NCBI GenBank assembly: GCA_964516295.1
Contig: CAZEYT010000037.1
Coordinates: forward strand, 1-27,850
Reading direction: 5' to 3'
DNA length: 27,850 nt
Origin: CAZEYT01 sp964516295
GTDB taxonomy: Bacteria > Verrucomicrobiota > Verrucomicrobiia > Chthoniobacterales > Terrimicrobiaceae
In this document: piece after piece, positions 1 to 7,030 of the stretch
Layout: each line of letters opens with the position of its first letter
Numbering within the stretch: the stretch's first letter is position 1
Program-made: the position numbers and the translations under genes
The notes under the pieces: generated by a model
What the model saw: only the letters and a program-made list of their open reading frames with translations
Told to the model about the DNA's origin: nothing
Database searches by the model: none

Positions 1-987
1 TATGAAAACCACCTTGCGGGGGTCGCGGAGCAGGAATGGCGGCCGGAACGTTAGCAGACTGTTGACCCCCCCCACACCTTGGCACCAGCGTGATAAAAGC
101 AGCGGGATGTTTGAGAAACGCAGCGGGCGGCAGGAGCAGAAGGAGTTTTGGATCGAGCGGGCGGCGGTGAAGGTGCCGCGCACGGCGGGGTTTTATGCGA
201 AACTGGGTGAAACGCTTGGGGAGATGGATTTCGCGCGGCAGGTCTGGGCGGCCTGTGAGGGAGCCTACCGGGACGGAAGCAAAGGCGGGCGTCCGGGGAT
301 TGATCCGGTGGTGTATTTCAAGATGTTGATAGTGGGTTTCTTTGAGAACCTGCCGAGCGAACGGGCGATTGCGGCGCGGTGCGAGGACTCGCTGGCGATC
401 CGCAGTTTTCTGGGCTACGGGCTTGAGGAGCGCCCGCCCGAGCACAGCAGCCTGAGCGTGATTCGCCAGCGCTTGGGAGGCGAAATCTACCAGCAGGTGT
501 TTGAGATCGTGCTGCGGGCACTCCGGGCGCACGGGCTCCTGAAGGGCCGCGACTTGGGGATCGATTCCAGCGTAATGGAAGCCAATGCGAGCCTGCGCAG
601 CCTGGTGCAGCGCAATACCGAGGAGTCGTATTGGGAGTATGTGAGAAAACTCGCCGAGCAGGCGGGAATCGATCCACAGGACGCCGAGGCAGTGCGGCGC
701 TTTGACAAGAAGCGCCCGGGCCGGCGCACGAGCAACAAGGATTGGAAAAATCCCCATGATGAGGAGGCCAGGATCGGCCAGACCAAAGACGGGGCCTGCG
801 ACATGATCTACAAACCCGAGGCGGTGAGCGATCTGGCAAGCGGAGCCATCGTGGCGGCGGAAGTCCTGCCCGGCGACCAAGCCGACACCCAGGGCCTGAG
901 TCAGCGGGTCGGTGCCGCCGTGACCACTCTCTCTTCAAACCCTTAACCCAACAACCCACACTCAATAAAACGCCACTCCACCCCTCA
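1..987. mobile_element. Remnant of an IS1182/IS5-like insertion sequence
   Basis: The segment carries a transposase reading frame that stops after about 279 residues and is followed by about 40 bp of unrelated sequence. It abuts a minus-strand secreted-protein stub whose frame ends at 988. I could not identify terminal inverted repeats: the left end may lie outside the window or in the C-rich stretch around 60-75, and the right end is somewhere between about 930 and 990. The boundaries are therefore approximate. The element is very probably inactive because the C-terminal part of the catalytic domain is missing. Confidence 0.55.
107..946 (+). pseudogene. Truncated IS1182/IS5-like transposase
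   Basis: This looks like a DDE transposase of the IS1182/IS5 superfamily, with an N-terminal DUF772-type helical region followed by the start of the DDE domain. The ATG at 107 (reading MFEKRSGR) is the most plausible start; the frame is open back to position 2, but that part has no transposase character. The first catalytic Asp is probably in the motif GIDSSV near residue 152. A second acidic region, with GDQAD, lies near residue 260. The protein ends abruptly at about 279 residues, whereas full-length relatives usually exceed 400, and the region expected to hold the last catalytic Glu is absent. The final residues (TTLSSNP) look like read-through into foreign sequence. I infer a deletion or recombination that removed the 3' third of the gene. 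Confidence 0.75.
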
Positions 988-1134
988 TCACCCGACCACT
1001 TTTACAGAAATCTTGTTGCTTAGCCTGGCGCTGACCTGTGCTTCAGCCGACGGTAGGGACAGCGCCAAGAGAAGAGCGATCATAAGAAGCACACAAGGAG
1101 GATTGAAGTTTGTCACGGTCCTGTCTGATTTCAT
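988..1134 (-). pseudogene. N-terminal stub of a secreted protein
   Basis: A 48-codon frame starts at the ATG complementary to 1132-1134 and ends at a TGA complementary to 988-990. It encodes a convincing signal peptide: a polar start, a hydrophobic stretch rich in Leu and Ala (MIALLLALSLPSAEA) and an Ala-Glu-Ala type cleavage site before Gln. Only about 15 mature residues (QVSARLSNKISVKVV) follow before the frame terminates at the edge of the transposase remnant. Export signals are normally followed by a full domain, so I read this as the 5' end of a larger exported-protein gene whose remainder was displaced by the insertion element or a later deletion. The function of the lost protein cannot be told. 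No strong Shine-Dalgarno sequence is visible upstream. Confidence 0.6.
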
Positions 1135-1268
1135 GAATTCAATCGGCTGAAGATGCAGTATGCTGTTTATGAGCGGTGAGGGGGGAAATTAGACCTTGGG
1201 CGGTCTTTAAATGCTACTTTAAAAGCGGTTTTTCGGTGGGGAATGTCATTTTTTTACCTGCCGCGTAG

Positions 1269-1361
1269 CTGTTGTTGGATTTGCAGGAAATTGCCCGGGC
1301 AATCGGCATGAATCCTGGCGTTTTGAACAACTTCATCACCCCGCCGGGGGAAGGGGTGTAA
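1269..1361 (+). pseudogene. Possible helix-turn-helix fragment
   Basis: Thirty codons between an in-frame TAG (1266-1268) and a TAA (1359-1361) read like a helix-turn-helix: the core LQEIARAIGMNPGVLNNFI has the alternating hydrophobic pattern and the central Gly of XRE or transposase-type DNA-binding helices. There is no start codon or remaining domain. It is at best a relic and could be coincidental. Confidence 0.2.
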
Positions 1362-1430
1362 TCAGGAACACTGGTACCACAGATAGACCGGGGACATGGG
1401 CGACAGAAGAACGGGGCAGACAGGCCCAGG

Positions 1431-1514
1431 ATGAACAAGTTTTCGATGGAACAGAAACAACGCTTTGTGAGTCTGCTATTGAGTGGAGGCTTCTCGACAT
1501 TCGAGTTGCGCTAG
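1431..1514 (+). pseudogene. Possible IS481-type transposase N-terminal relic
   Basis: A 27-codon frame starting at ATG 1431 contains QRFVSLLLSGGFSTFEL. This resembles the first helix of IS481-family transposases, whose start typically reads like RFV followed by a hydrophobic stretch, SG and FS-x-x-EL. A TAG follows immediately (1512-1514) and no continuation was found downstream in any frame I checked by eye. If the resemblance is real, this is only the first exported or copied piece of a dead element. Confidence 0.25.
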
Positions 1515-1616
1515 GTAACCACTGATTTGGTTGGGAGGCCGCAAGGGTGCCGGGAAAAATCGGGGGGCTTTGGGTTGGAGTGTGCTTTATTGGGTTAGGG
1601 CGATTGCGCCTGTTCT

Positions 1617-2204
1617 ATGAAATCTCTTTTCCGTTTGCTCCCCGTTCTCGTCATAGCCGGAGTTCTTTTGTTGGCCGGATGTGAGGCATCGCGGGCGGGA
1701 TATGAGTCGGCATCCTACAAGGTTGTTCAGTCGGATGGGGATTTTCAGATTCGGGATTATCCCGCGATCCCGGTGGTGGAGACGACGATGGGTGGGGATG
1801 AGGAGCGAGGAAGTTTCGGGCGTCTTTTCCGATTCATCAGCGGTCGGAATGCAACGCAGGAGAAGATCGCAATGACGACGCCGGTCCTCATGTCCGACGA
1901 GGGGGATGGGCGGCGGATGGCATTTGTGCTGCCCGCCAAAGTGGCGACGGCGGGTGCTCCCCAACCGGCGGACGAGACGGTGCGGCTTCGGGAACTTCCT
2001 CCGGGACGGTTTGCAGTGGTGCGGTTCCGGGGTACGCGAAGCGCTGCTCGTGAGAACGCGATGTTGGAGCGATTGCAGGAATGGATGCGAAGCCGGAATC
2101 TCGAACCCGTCGGCTCGCCGATCTTCGCCTATTTCGATCCGCCGTGGACGCCCGGATTCCTCCGTCGGAATGAAGTCATGATCCGCCTCGCGGAGACACG
2201 CTGA
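1617..2204 (+). CDS. SOUL-family heme-binding-like lipoprotein
   Basis: This 195-residue protein belongs to the SOUL/HEBP family. The family fold is recognised from the opening SYKVVQSDGDFQIRDYPAIP, followed by FRFISGRNATQEKIAMTTPVLM and a C-terminal part with FAYFDPPWTPGFLRRNEVMI. Residues 1-22 form a lipoprotein signal with a hydrophobic core and the lipobox LLAGC, so Cys22 is the likely lipidated residue. Known family members bind heme or porphyrins in eukaryotes. Bacterial copies such as this are mostly uncharacterised, so heme binding is only an inference. The start is the ATG at 1617; no strong ribosome site is visible. The gene converges on the rluE-like gene with only 13 bp between the two stop codons, and it sits next to the insertion-element scar. 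Confidence 0.85.
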   Translation: MKSLFRLLPVLVIAGVLLLAGCEASRAGYESASYKVVQSDGDFQIRDYPAIPVVETTMGGDEERGSFGRLFRFISGRNATQEKIAMTTPVLMSDEGDGRRMAFVLPAKVATAGAPQPADETVRLRELPPGRFAVVRFRGTRSAARENAMLERLQEWMRSRNLEPVGSPIFAYFDPPWTPGFLRRNEVMIRLAETR

Positions 2205-2217
2205 GCGGCAGAAAACT

Positions 2218-2796
2218 TTACGTCCGGGACGCGGCCGATAGGCCGGTAACAACATCGTCCGGCGCGACAGCCTGCCAAGATCCGGGTAAAAGGGTCCCCA
2301 ATTCGAGGTGACCGAATCGCACCCGCACGAGGCGGAGGGTGGGATGTCCGACGGCGGACGTCATGCGACGCACCTGACGGTTTTTGCCTTCCGAGATCCG
2401 GAGTTCGATCCAAACATCCACCACCGATTTTCGCATTCTCACCGGCGGGTCGCGGGGAGGAACGTCGGGCTGCGGGTCCAGCAGGCGGGCAATAGCCGGG
2501 CGGGTCGGCTTGCCGTCAAGGACAACGCCTTCCCCCAGTTGCTGCAGGGCCCGGGCGGTCGGAACACGCTCAACGAGGGCCCAGTAGGTTTTTTCCACAT
2601 GCCGCTGCGGGTGGAGAAATTCTTCCGTCCAACGGGCTTCGTCGCTCAGAAGCAGGAGACCTTCGGAATCGGCATCCAAACGGCCGATAGGGTAGAGATT
2701 CTTTGGAAAACCAAATTCTGCGAGTGTGCGATGAGGACTTCCGTCGGGAGTGAATTGGGAAAGAACGCCGAACGGCTTGTGGAACGCCACGAGCAT
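2218..2796 (-). CDS. rRNA pseudouridine synthase, RluE-like
   Basis: This 192-residue protein is a pseudouridine synthase of the RsuA/RluB/RluE/RluF family. It isomerises a uridine in ribosomal RNA. The catalytic motif GRLDADSEGLLLLS is present with the nucleophilic Asp at residue 41, and the family's second signature EGKNRQVRRM is seen near the C-terminal third. There is no N-terminal S4 domain, and the length matches the short RluE type, which modifies U2457 of 23S rRNA in E. coli. The exact target position here is inferred, not shown. The ATG begins exactly one base after the stop of the upstream isomerase gene (TGAATG), so the two are almost certainly cotranscribed and translationally coupled. 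Confidence 0.88.
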   Translation of the reverse strand: MLVAFHKPFGVLSQFTPDGSPHRTLAEFGFPKNLYPIGRLDADSEGLLLLSDEARWTEEFLHPQRHVEKTYWALVERVPTARALQQLGEGVVLDGKPTRPAIARLLDPQPDVPPRDPPVRMRKSVVDVWIELRISEGKNRQVRRMTSAVGHPTLRLVRVRFGHLELGTLLPGSWQAVAPDDVVTGLSAASRT

Positions 2797-3768
2797 TCAG
2801 AGAATCTTCAACCGCGTCAGGTCTTGGGAGTCAACGACGCCGATGGGTTTGCCGGCCTCGTCCACGACCACGAGATCGTCGATCCGGTTTTGTTCCAAGA
2901 TTTGCAGAACCTCGGCGGCGAGCTTGTGACCGGGAATCGTAATGGGTTGGCGGGTCATCAAATCCCCCACGCACCGGCTGCCGATGGCGGGATCCTTCGG
3001 AAAATGGCGGGCGAAGTCGCCTTGGGTGAAGATTCCGGCGAGTGTGCCGTCTTCCTGGACCAGCACGGCGGCGCCGGCGCGACGGGACGTCATCGCCTGC
3101 ACGGCTTCCAACACCGTGGCGGTTGTCGGCAGGACGGCCAGCTCGTGGCTGCCGCGCATGATTTGGTTGACCTTCAAAAGCAGGGCACGGCCGAGGCGGC
3201 CGCCGGGATGGAATTTGGCGAAATCCTCTTTTCGGAAGCCACGGGCTTCCAACAGTGTCATCGCGAGGGCGTCACCGATGACAAGCATCGCGGTGGTGCT
3301 CGAGGTCGGGGCAAGGTTGAGCGGACACGCTTCCTGCGAAACAGCGACATCGAGCACAGCGGCGGCGGAGGTGGCGAGCGTTGAGTCGCGTCCGCCGGTG
3401 ATCGCGATGACCGGCACGCCAAGGCGCACAAACGCCGGGAGGATGCCGATGAGTTCTTCGGTTTCGCCACTGTAGCTGAGCGCGAGAACGACATCGCCTT
3501 CGGAGATGACCCCGAGATCGCCATGGAGTGCATTGAGGGAATTCAACACCACGGCCGGCGAGCCGGTGCTGGTGAGGGTTGCGGCGATTTTCTCTCCGAT
3601 ATGGCCGGACTTGCCCACTCCGACGACGACGACCTTCCCGCGTTTCTCGACCGCGTCTTTGATCAGTTCGACGGCCCGGCCGAAATCATCGTCCAACCGC
3701 GCAGCGACAGCGGCGGCCTCTTCCAATTCAAGGGCAATCACCCTCCGGGCGCGGGAAAGATAATCCAT
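2797..3768 (-). CDS. kdsD: Arabinose-5-phosphate isomerase (KpsF/GutQ)
   Basis: The enzyme interconverts D-ribulose 5-phosphate and D-arabinose 5-phosphate, the first committed step to Kdo for lipopolysaccharide. It is a soluble protein with an N-terminal SIS sugar-isomerase domain (motifs VVVVGVGKSGHIGEK, ALHGDLG and SYSGETEEL) and a C-terminal pair of CBS domains (beginning around VNQIMRGSHE and VGDLMTRQP). I chose the ATG at 3768 (MDYLSRARRV), giving 323 residues, the usual family length. An open frame reaches back to 3969, and another Met at 3810 is possible, but the extra sequence overlaps the signal-peptide region of the divergent gene and lacks family resemblance. The stop abuts the start of the rluE-like gene. 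Confidence in the family is high; the choice among KdsD, GutQ and KpsF paralogues is inferred. Confidence 0.9.
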   Translation of the reverse strand: MDYLSRARRVIALELEEAAAVAARLDDDFGRAVELIKDAVEKRGKVVVVGVGKSGHIGEKIAATLTSTGSPAVVLNSLNALHGDLGVISEGDVVLALSYSGETEELIGILPAFVRLGVPVIAITGGRDSTLATSAAAVLDVAVSQEACPLNLAPTSSTTAMLVIGDALAMTLLEARGFRKEDFAKFHPGGRLGRALLLKVNQIMRGSHELAVLPTTATVLEAVQAMTSRRAGAAVLVQEDGTLAGIFTQGDFARHFPKDPAIGSRCVGDLMTRQPITIPGHKLAAEVLQILEQNRIDDLVVVDEAGKPIGVVDSQDLTRLKIL

Positions 3769-3850
3769 TGGGAGATCATGAATCACCCCGGGAGCAGCTG
3801 CAATGCACATGTGATTGACGGGATGCCCGCTCCGTCGGAAGATTTCCGCG

Positions 3851-4792
3851 ATGAAGGTTCCCCGTCTTGTTCCCGCCGTGCTGGTTTTGTGTTCCCCGAT
3901 TGCTGTTTTTGCGGAGGCGGATCTGAGGCCGCCCGATGTTTCGGTGATTTTGCGTGAGCTTGACGCCATCGAGCAGCGTCAGGAACAGGCCATGGTGACG
4001 GCGAAAAACGCGATTCTCTCGTAGTTGCAATCGGCGGCGGCTTCGGGAACGGCGGCGTCGAGTTTGTATGCGAATGCGGTCGAGGAGGTGCAATTCCGCG
4101 GCCGGAAAGACAAGGTCGAGGCCTACACCGAATGGCGGAAGAAAAACGCGGATCTCCTGCGCAGCAATCAAATGCAGACGGCGATTGAGCTTTACTTGAA
4201 ATACGCGCTGTTGGCCGTTCAGCGCAAGGGGATCGACAAGCCCGAAACGCTTCTCCCGGCGACGATGGCCTACGTTCAGACCCTCATCAATGCCGACGCG
4301 TCGCTTCGCGAGGGTGCCGGGGAGGAAGTGAAAAACCTCCTGGACAAACCCCTTCGCGATTCCGTAATCGCCCAGTACCTCAACCTGGGACCCTGGCTGC
4401 CGGATGACAAGTCGTGGGAGGCGGCGGCGGGGAACATCAATGTCATTTTGGAGAAAAACATCCGTCCTCTCCTGCGTGAAGCGAAGGATCCGCAGCTGAT
4501 CCAAACGTGGGATCTTCAAATGAAAGTCGAGGCCGACCGGATCACGGCAGGACGGTCCACACACAAAGCCGGCCAGTTCAACGCGGTTGATCGTCCGAAG
4601 CTGATTTTCCTTCGGGCCCAGGACATGGCGGCCATCGGACAGCCCAATCGCGCGGTGACGGAGATGTTTACCCTGGTTCGCTCGCATCCCGAACACCCGG
4701 ATTTCTCCAAATGGGTGGCCGAGATCCGCAAATCGATCAAGCCGGTGGAGACCCCGGCTTCGACCCCGGCTGCGGAAACATCTCCGCAATAA
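3851..4792 (+). pseudogene. Secreted protein of unknown family, split by in-frame TAG
   Basis: A single continuous reading frame of 314 codons is interrupted only by a TAG at 4022-4024, after residue 57. The first part opens with a clear signal peptide (MKVPRLVPAVLVLCSPIAVFA, cleavage before EADLRPP) and a helical stretch (LRELDAIEQRQEQAMVTAKN). The second part (4025-4789) continues in the same frame for 255 codons without other lesions and ends with PAAETSPQ. The sequence around the stop reads AILS-stop-LQSAAASG, so a CAG to TAG change (Gln to amber) is the simplest explanation. TAG ends several intact genes in this window, so it is not generally a sense codon here. The family is not recognised: it is helical and probably periplasmic. 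The ribosome site GGAAG lies 8 bases upstream of ATG 3851. Its 3' end overlaps the convergent acyl-CoA ligase gene by 56 bp. It may be a recent pseudogene, a read-through gene or a sequencing error. Confidence 0.75.
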
Positions 4793-6671
4793 GTCCGGCG
4801 TAGCGTTCGGTGATGACGTGGCGCTTGAGCTTGAAGGTATTCGTCAGCTCATCGCCCAGGTCGAATGACTTCGGCACAAAGCGCCACGCGGCGATGCGCT
4901 CGAAGGGTTTGAAGCCGGTCTCGCCGCAAACGAGACGCCGGATTTCTGCATCGACGCGGCGGTGGGCGTCTTCGCGGGTGGCGAGCTCTCCCGCGTTGGC
5001 GGCGGTGATGCCGGCGGCCCGGAATCCGTCGAGCGAAGGAACGATGAGAGCGCCGAGGGCCTTCTGGTCCTGGCCGACCACCATGCATTGATCGATGAGC
5101 GCGGACCCGGTGAGGCGGTTCTCGATGGGCACCGGCTCCACGTTTTCGCCGCTGAGGAGAACGATCGTCTCCTTCGAGCGGCCGAGAATTTTCAGGCAGT
5201 TGTTGAACGTGATCATCCCGATATCGCCGGTGTTCATCCAGCCATCGCGCAGAACGCGCGCGGTGCCTTCCGGATCTTTGTAATACCCGCGCATGACCTG
5301 CGGGCCCTTGACGTGGATCTCGCCGCGGAGTCCGCGTCCCCCACCGCGATGGCCGCGGTTCGGATAGAGGATTTCTCCCGTCGTGAGATCGACGATTCGG
5401 ACCTCGGTATTCGGGTAAGGACCGCCGACGGTACCGATGACGAGATTTTTCCATGTCCGCACGGCGAGGACAGGAGCCGTCTCGGTCATGCCATAGCCTT
5501 CAAGAACGGGGATGCCGATGAAGTTGAAAAACTCGTCAACGTGCGGTTGGAGTGCGCCGCCGCCGGAGATCGTTCCGCGGAACTCTCCGCCGACGACCTG
5601 CCGGAGCTTGGCGAGGACGAGGCGGTCGAGGATTTTGTGGGGAATAAAGGAAAACGCCCATGCGGTCAGGTGTTTCACGGCCAGGGGCAGGGATTCCGCG
5701 GCCGTGCGACCGGTCATATCCAGTTCCTGCCCGAGAAAAAATCGTTCGGCGCGGCGAACGTTCCGGGTGCATTTGTAGGCGGCGTGAAAGAGGGAGCGCC
5801 GGAGTGGCGGGGCGGCTTTGACGTTGGCCAGAATCTTTTGATACAGGCTCTCCCAGAGACGCGGGGCGGAGGCCATGATCGTCGGGCGGACGACTTTGAG
5901 ATCCTCGCCGATCGCACGCAGGCTCGTGTAGTGCGTGCAGGCCCCCATGGCTATCGCGACCATTTCGAAAACGCGCTCGTAACTGTGCCAGACCGGGAGA
6001 ATGGAAAGCGTCCGGTCGCCGGGCTCCAGCTCAAAGGGAAGGTTCTCGATCTGCGAGCACATGTTTGCATGGGTGAGCTGAACGCCCTTCGGCACGCCCG
6101 TGGTGCCGGACGTGTAGATAATGGTAAATAGATCGTCGGATTTCACCGCAGCCGCACGCAGATCGGCGGAGCGATCGCCCGCGGCCCGCCGTTTTGCCCC
6201 GTCGGCAATGAGGTCTTCGAGACGCAGAACGCCGCGGTGGGGCTGGCCGCCGGAGGACATGACGATGACCTTGTCGAGATGCCGGAGGCGGCACCGGTCG
6301 AGTTTTTCCAGCGTGGTCAGGTTTTCGACAAAGACAACCCGGGCGTCGGCATGGGTGAGGATGTAAGACATCTCGGCATCGGTGATGTCGGTACCCCGCG
6401 GCACATCGGCAGCCCCGGCGAGGAGGATGCCGTAATCACAAATGATCCACTCCAAGCGGTTGTCGGAAATGATGCCGACATGATCACGCGCCTTCACACC
6501 GAGCGCGATGAGCGCGGTGGCGAGGTCCAGTCCGGTCTCATAGAGCTTTCGGAAACTGATCGGCGCAAAGCGTCCGTCGGCTTCCTTGCGCGCAAAGGCG
6601 GGAAGATCTCCGTAAATCTCGGACGCCCGGGCATAGACATCCGCCAAGGTTGGGGCAGCGATTCGTGGCAT
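4737..6671 (-). CDS. Long-chain fatty acid-CoA ligase (AMP-binding)
   Basis: This is an ANL-superfamily adenylate-forming enzyme that activates fatty acids with ATP and coenzyme A, via an acyl-AMP. The phosphate-binding motif IIYTSGTTGVPKG is at about residues 184-196 (counted from 6671), the adenylate-binding motif YGMTETAP at about 393-400, and GWMNTGDIG and GRSKETIVLLSGENVEP follow at about 477-513. Its overall length of 644 residues and the layout match the bacterial FadD15-like long-chain group. A short Arg/Gly-rich insert (NRGHRGGGRGLRG) sits before the GEIHVKG motif. The frame extends to a TTG at 6713, but I prefer the ATG at 6671, which places the family sequence (TLADVYARASEIY) near the N-terminus. 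No strong ribosome site supports either choice. It is convergent with, and overlaps, the interrupted gene by 56 bp and diverges from the small lipoprotein gene. Confidence 0.88.
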   Translation of the reverse strand: MPRIAAPTLADVYARASEIYGDLPAFARKEADGRFAPISFRKLYETGLDLATALIALGVKARDHVGIISDNRLEWIICDYGILLAGAADVPRGTDITDAEMSYILTHADARVVFVENLTTLEKLDRCRLRHLDKVIVMSSGGQPHRGVLRLEDLIADGAKRRAAGDRSADLRAAAVKSDDLFTIIYTSGTTGVPKGVQLTHANMCSQIENLPFELEPGDRTLSILPVWHSYERVFEMVAIAMGACTHYTSLRAIGEDLKVVRPTIMASAPRLWESLYQKILANVKAAPPLRRSLFHAAYKCTRNVRRAERFFLGQELDMTGRTAAESLPLAVKHLTAWAFSFIPHKILDRLVLAKLRQVVGGEFRGTISGGGALQPHVDEFFNFIGIPVLEGYGMTETAPVLAVRTWKNLVIGTVGGPYPNTEVRIVDLTTGEILYPNRGHRGGGRGLRGEIHVKGPQVMRGYYKDPEGTARVLRDGWMNTGDIGMITFNNCLKILGRSKETIVLLSGENVEPVPIENRLTGSALIDQCMVVGQDQKALGALIVPSLDGFRAAGITAANAGELATREDAHRRVDAEIRRLVCGETGFKPFERIAAWRFVPKSFDLGDELTNTFKLKRHVITERYAGLIAEMFPQPGSKPGSPPA

Positions 6672-6740
6672 GGGAGGCGCGAGAAAGAAGCCTGATTTGA
6701 CCCGCTTGCGCAAATAGAAAGATGTCCTAATCTTTCAGAC

Positions 6741-6923
6741 ATGAACCAGACGCGTTTGTTTCTCTCGGCCCTGATCCTGTCTACCGTCGTGCTTTCGGGG
6801 TGCGCGACGAAGGGCACGTGCGCGCCGCAATGCCCCGCGACAGGGAAAGCCTGCACGGTAAAGAGCGGATGCTGCGGGACTTCATCGGGCCAGTGCCCGG
6901 CGGTGAAGCCCGCGTCGCGCTGA
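6741..6923 (+). CDS. Small Cys-rich lipoprotein
   Basis: The 60-residue product has a classical lipoprotein signal (MNQTRLFLSALILSTVVLSGC) with lipobox LSGC and Cys21 as the probable lipidation site. The mature peptide of about 40 residues contains six more cysteines (positions 27, 31, 38, 44, 45, 52), many Gly, Ser, Thr and Lys residues and no hydrophobic core. It is not a recognised family. The density of cysteines suggests disulfide formation in the periplasm or metal binding, but no known metal site is evident. It diverges from the acyl-CoA ligase gene and is 107 bp before the sugar permease, so it could have its own promoter. Confidence 0.7.
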   Translation: MNQTRLFLSALILSTVVLSGCATKGTCAPQCPATGKACTVKSGCCGTSSGQCPAVKPASR

Positions 6924-7030
6924 GCCGGCCGACTCCCGACGAGGGCGTTCGGCAGGCGGTAAAGCCTCCGGGATAAACCTTGTTCCGACAGGGGGGCCGT
7001 GCATACTCGGGCTCGTAGCATTTTTCTTCT

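Larger units (their letters stand above)
1135..1616. other. Gene-poor stretch with decayed coding relics
   Basis: No intact gene is visible in these 480 bp. Two short plus-strand relics are listed separately (1269-1361 and 1431-1514). The sequence is less GC-rich than its surroundings in places, with T-rich tracts near 1225-1255, and has no continuous frame with protein-like composition. It fits an old insertion and deletion scar upstream of the SOUL-family gene. No clear promoter for the gene at 1617 stood out. Confidence 0.5.

Noticed and set aside
963..1592. Imperfect inverted similarity between about 963-984 (minus) and 1572-1592 (plus), sharing GGAGTG and TTTATTG blocks, as possible element ends.
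   Set aside because: Only about 17 of 22 positions match with a gap, in low-complexity G/T-rich sequence, and no target duplication was seen; chance is likely.
2308..3384. Long plus-strand frame opposite the kdsD and rluE-like genes.
   Set aside because: It is a shadow frame in GC-rich DNA; the opposite strand encodes two clear enzyme families.
4025..4792. Treating the second half of the TAG-split gene as an independent gene starting at the TTG right after the stop.
   Set aside because: There is no ribosome site or signal peptide, and the frame and protein character continue smoothly from the upstream part.
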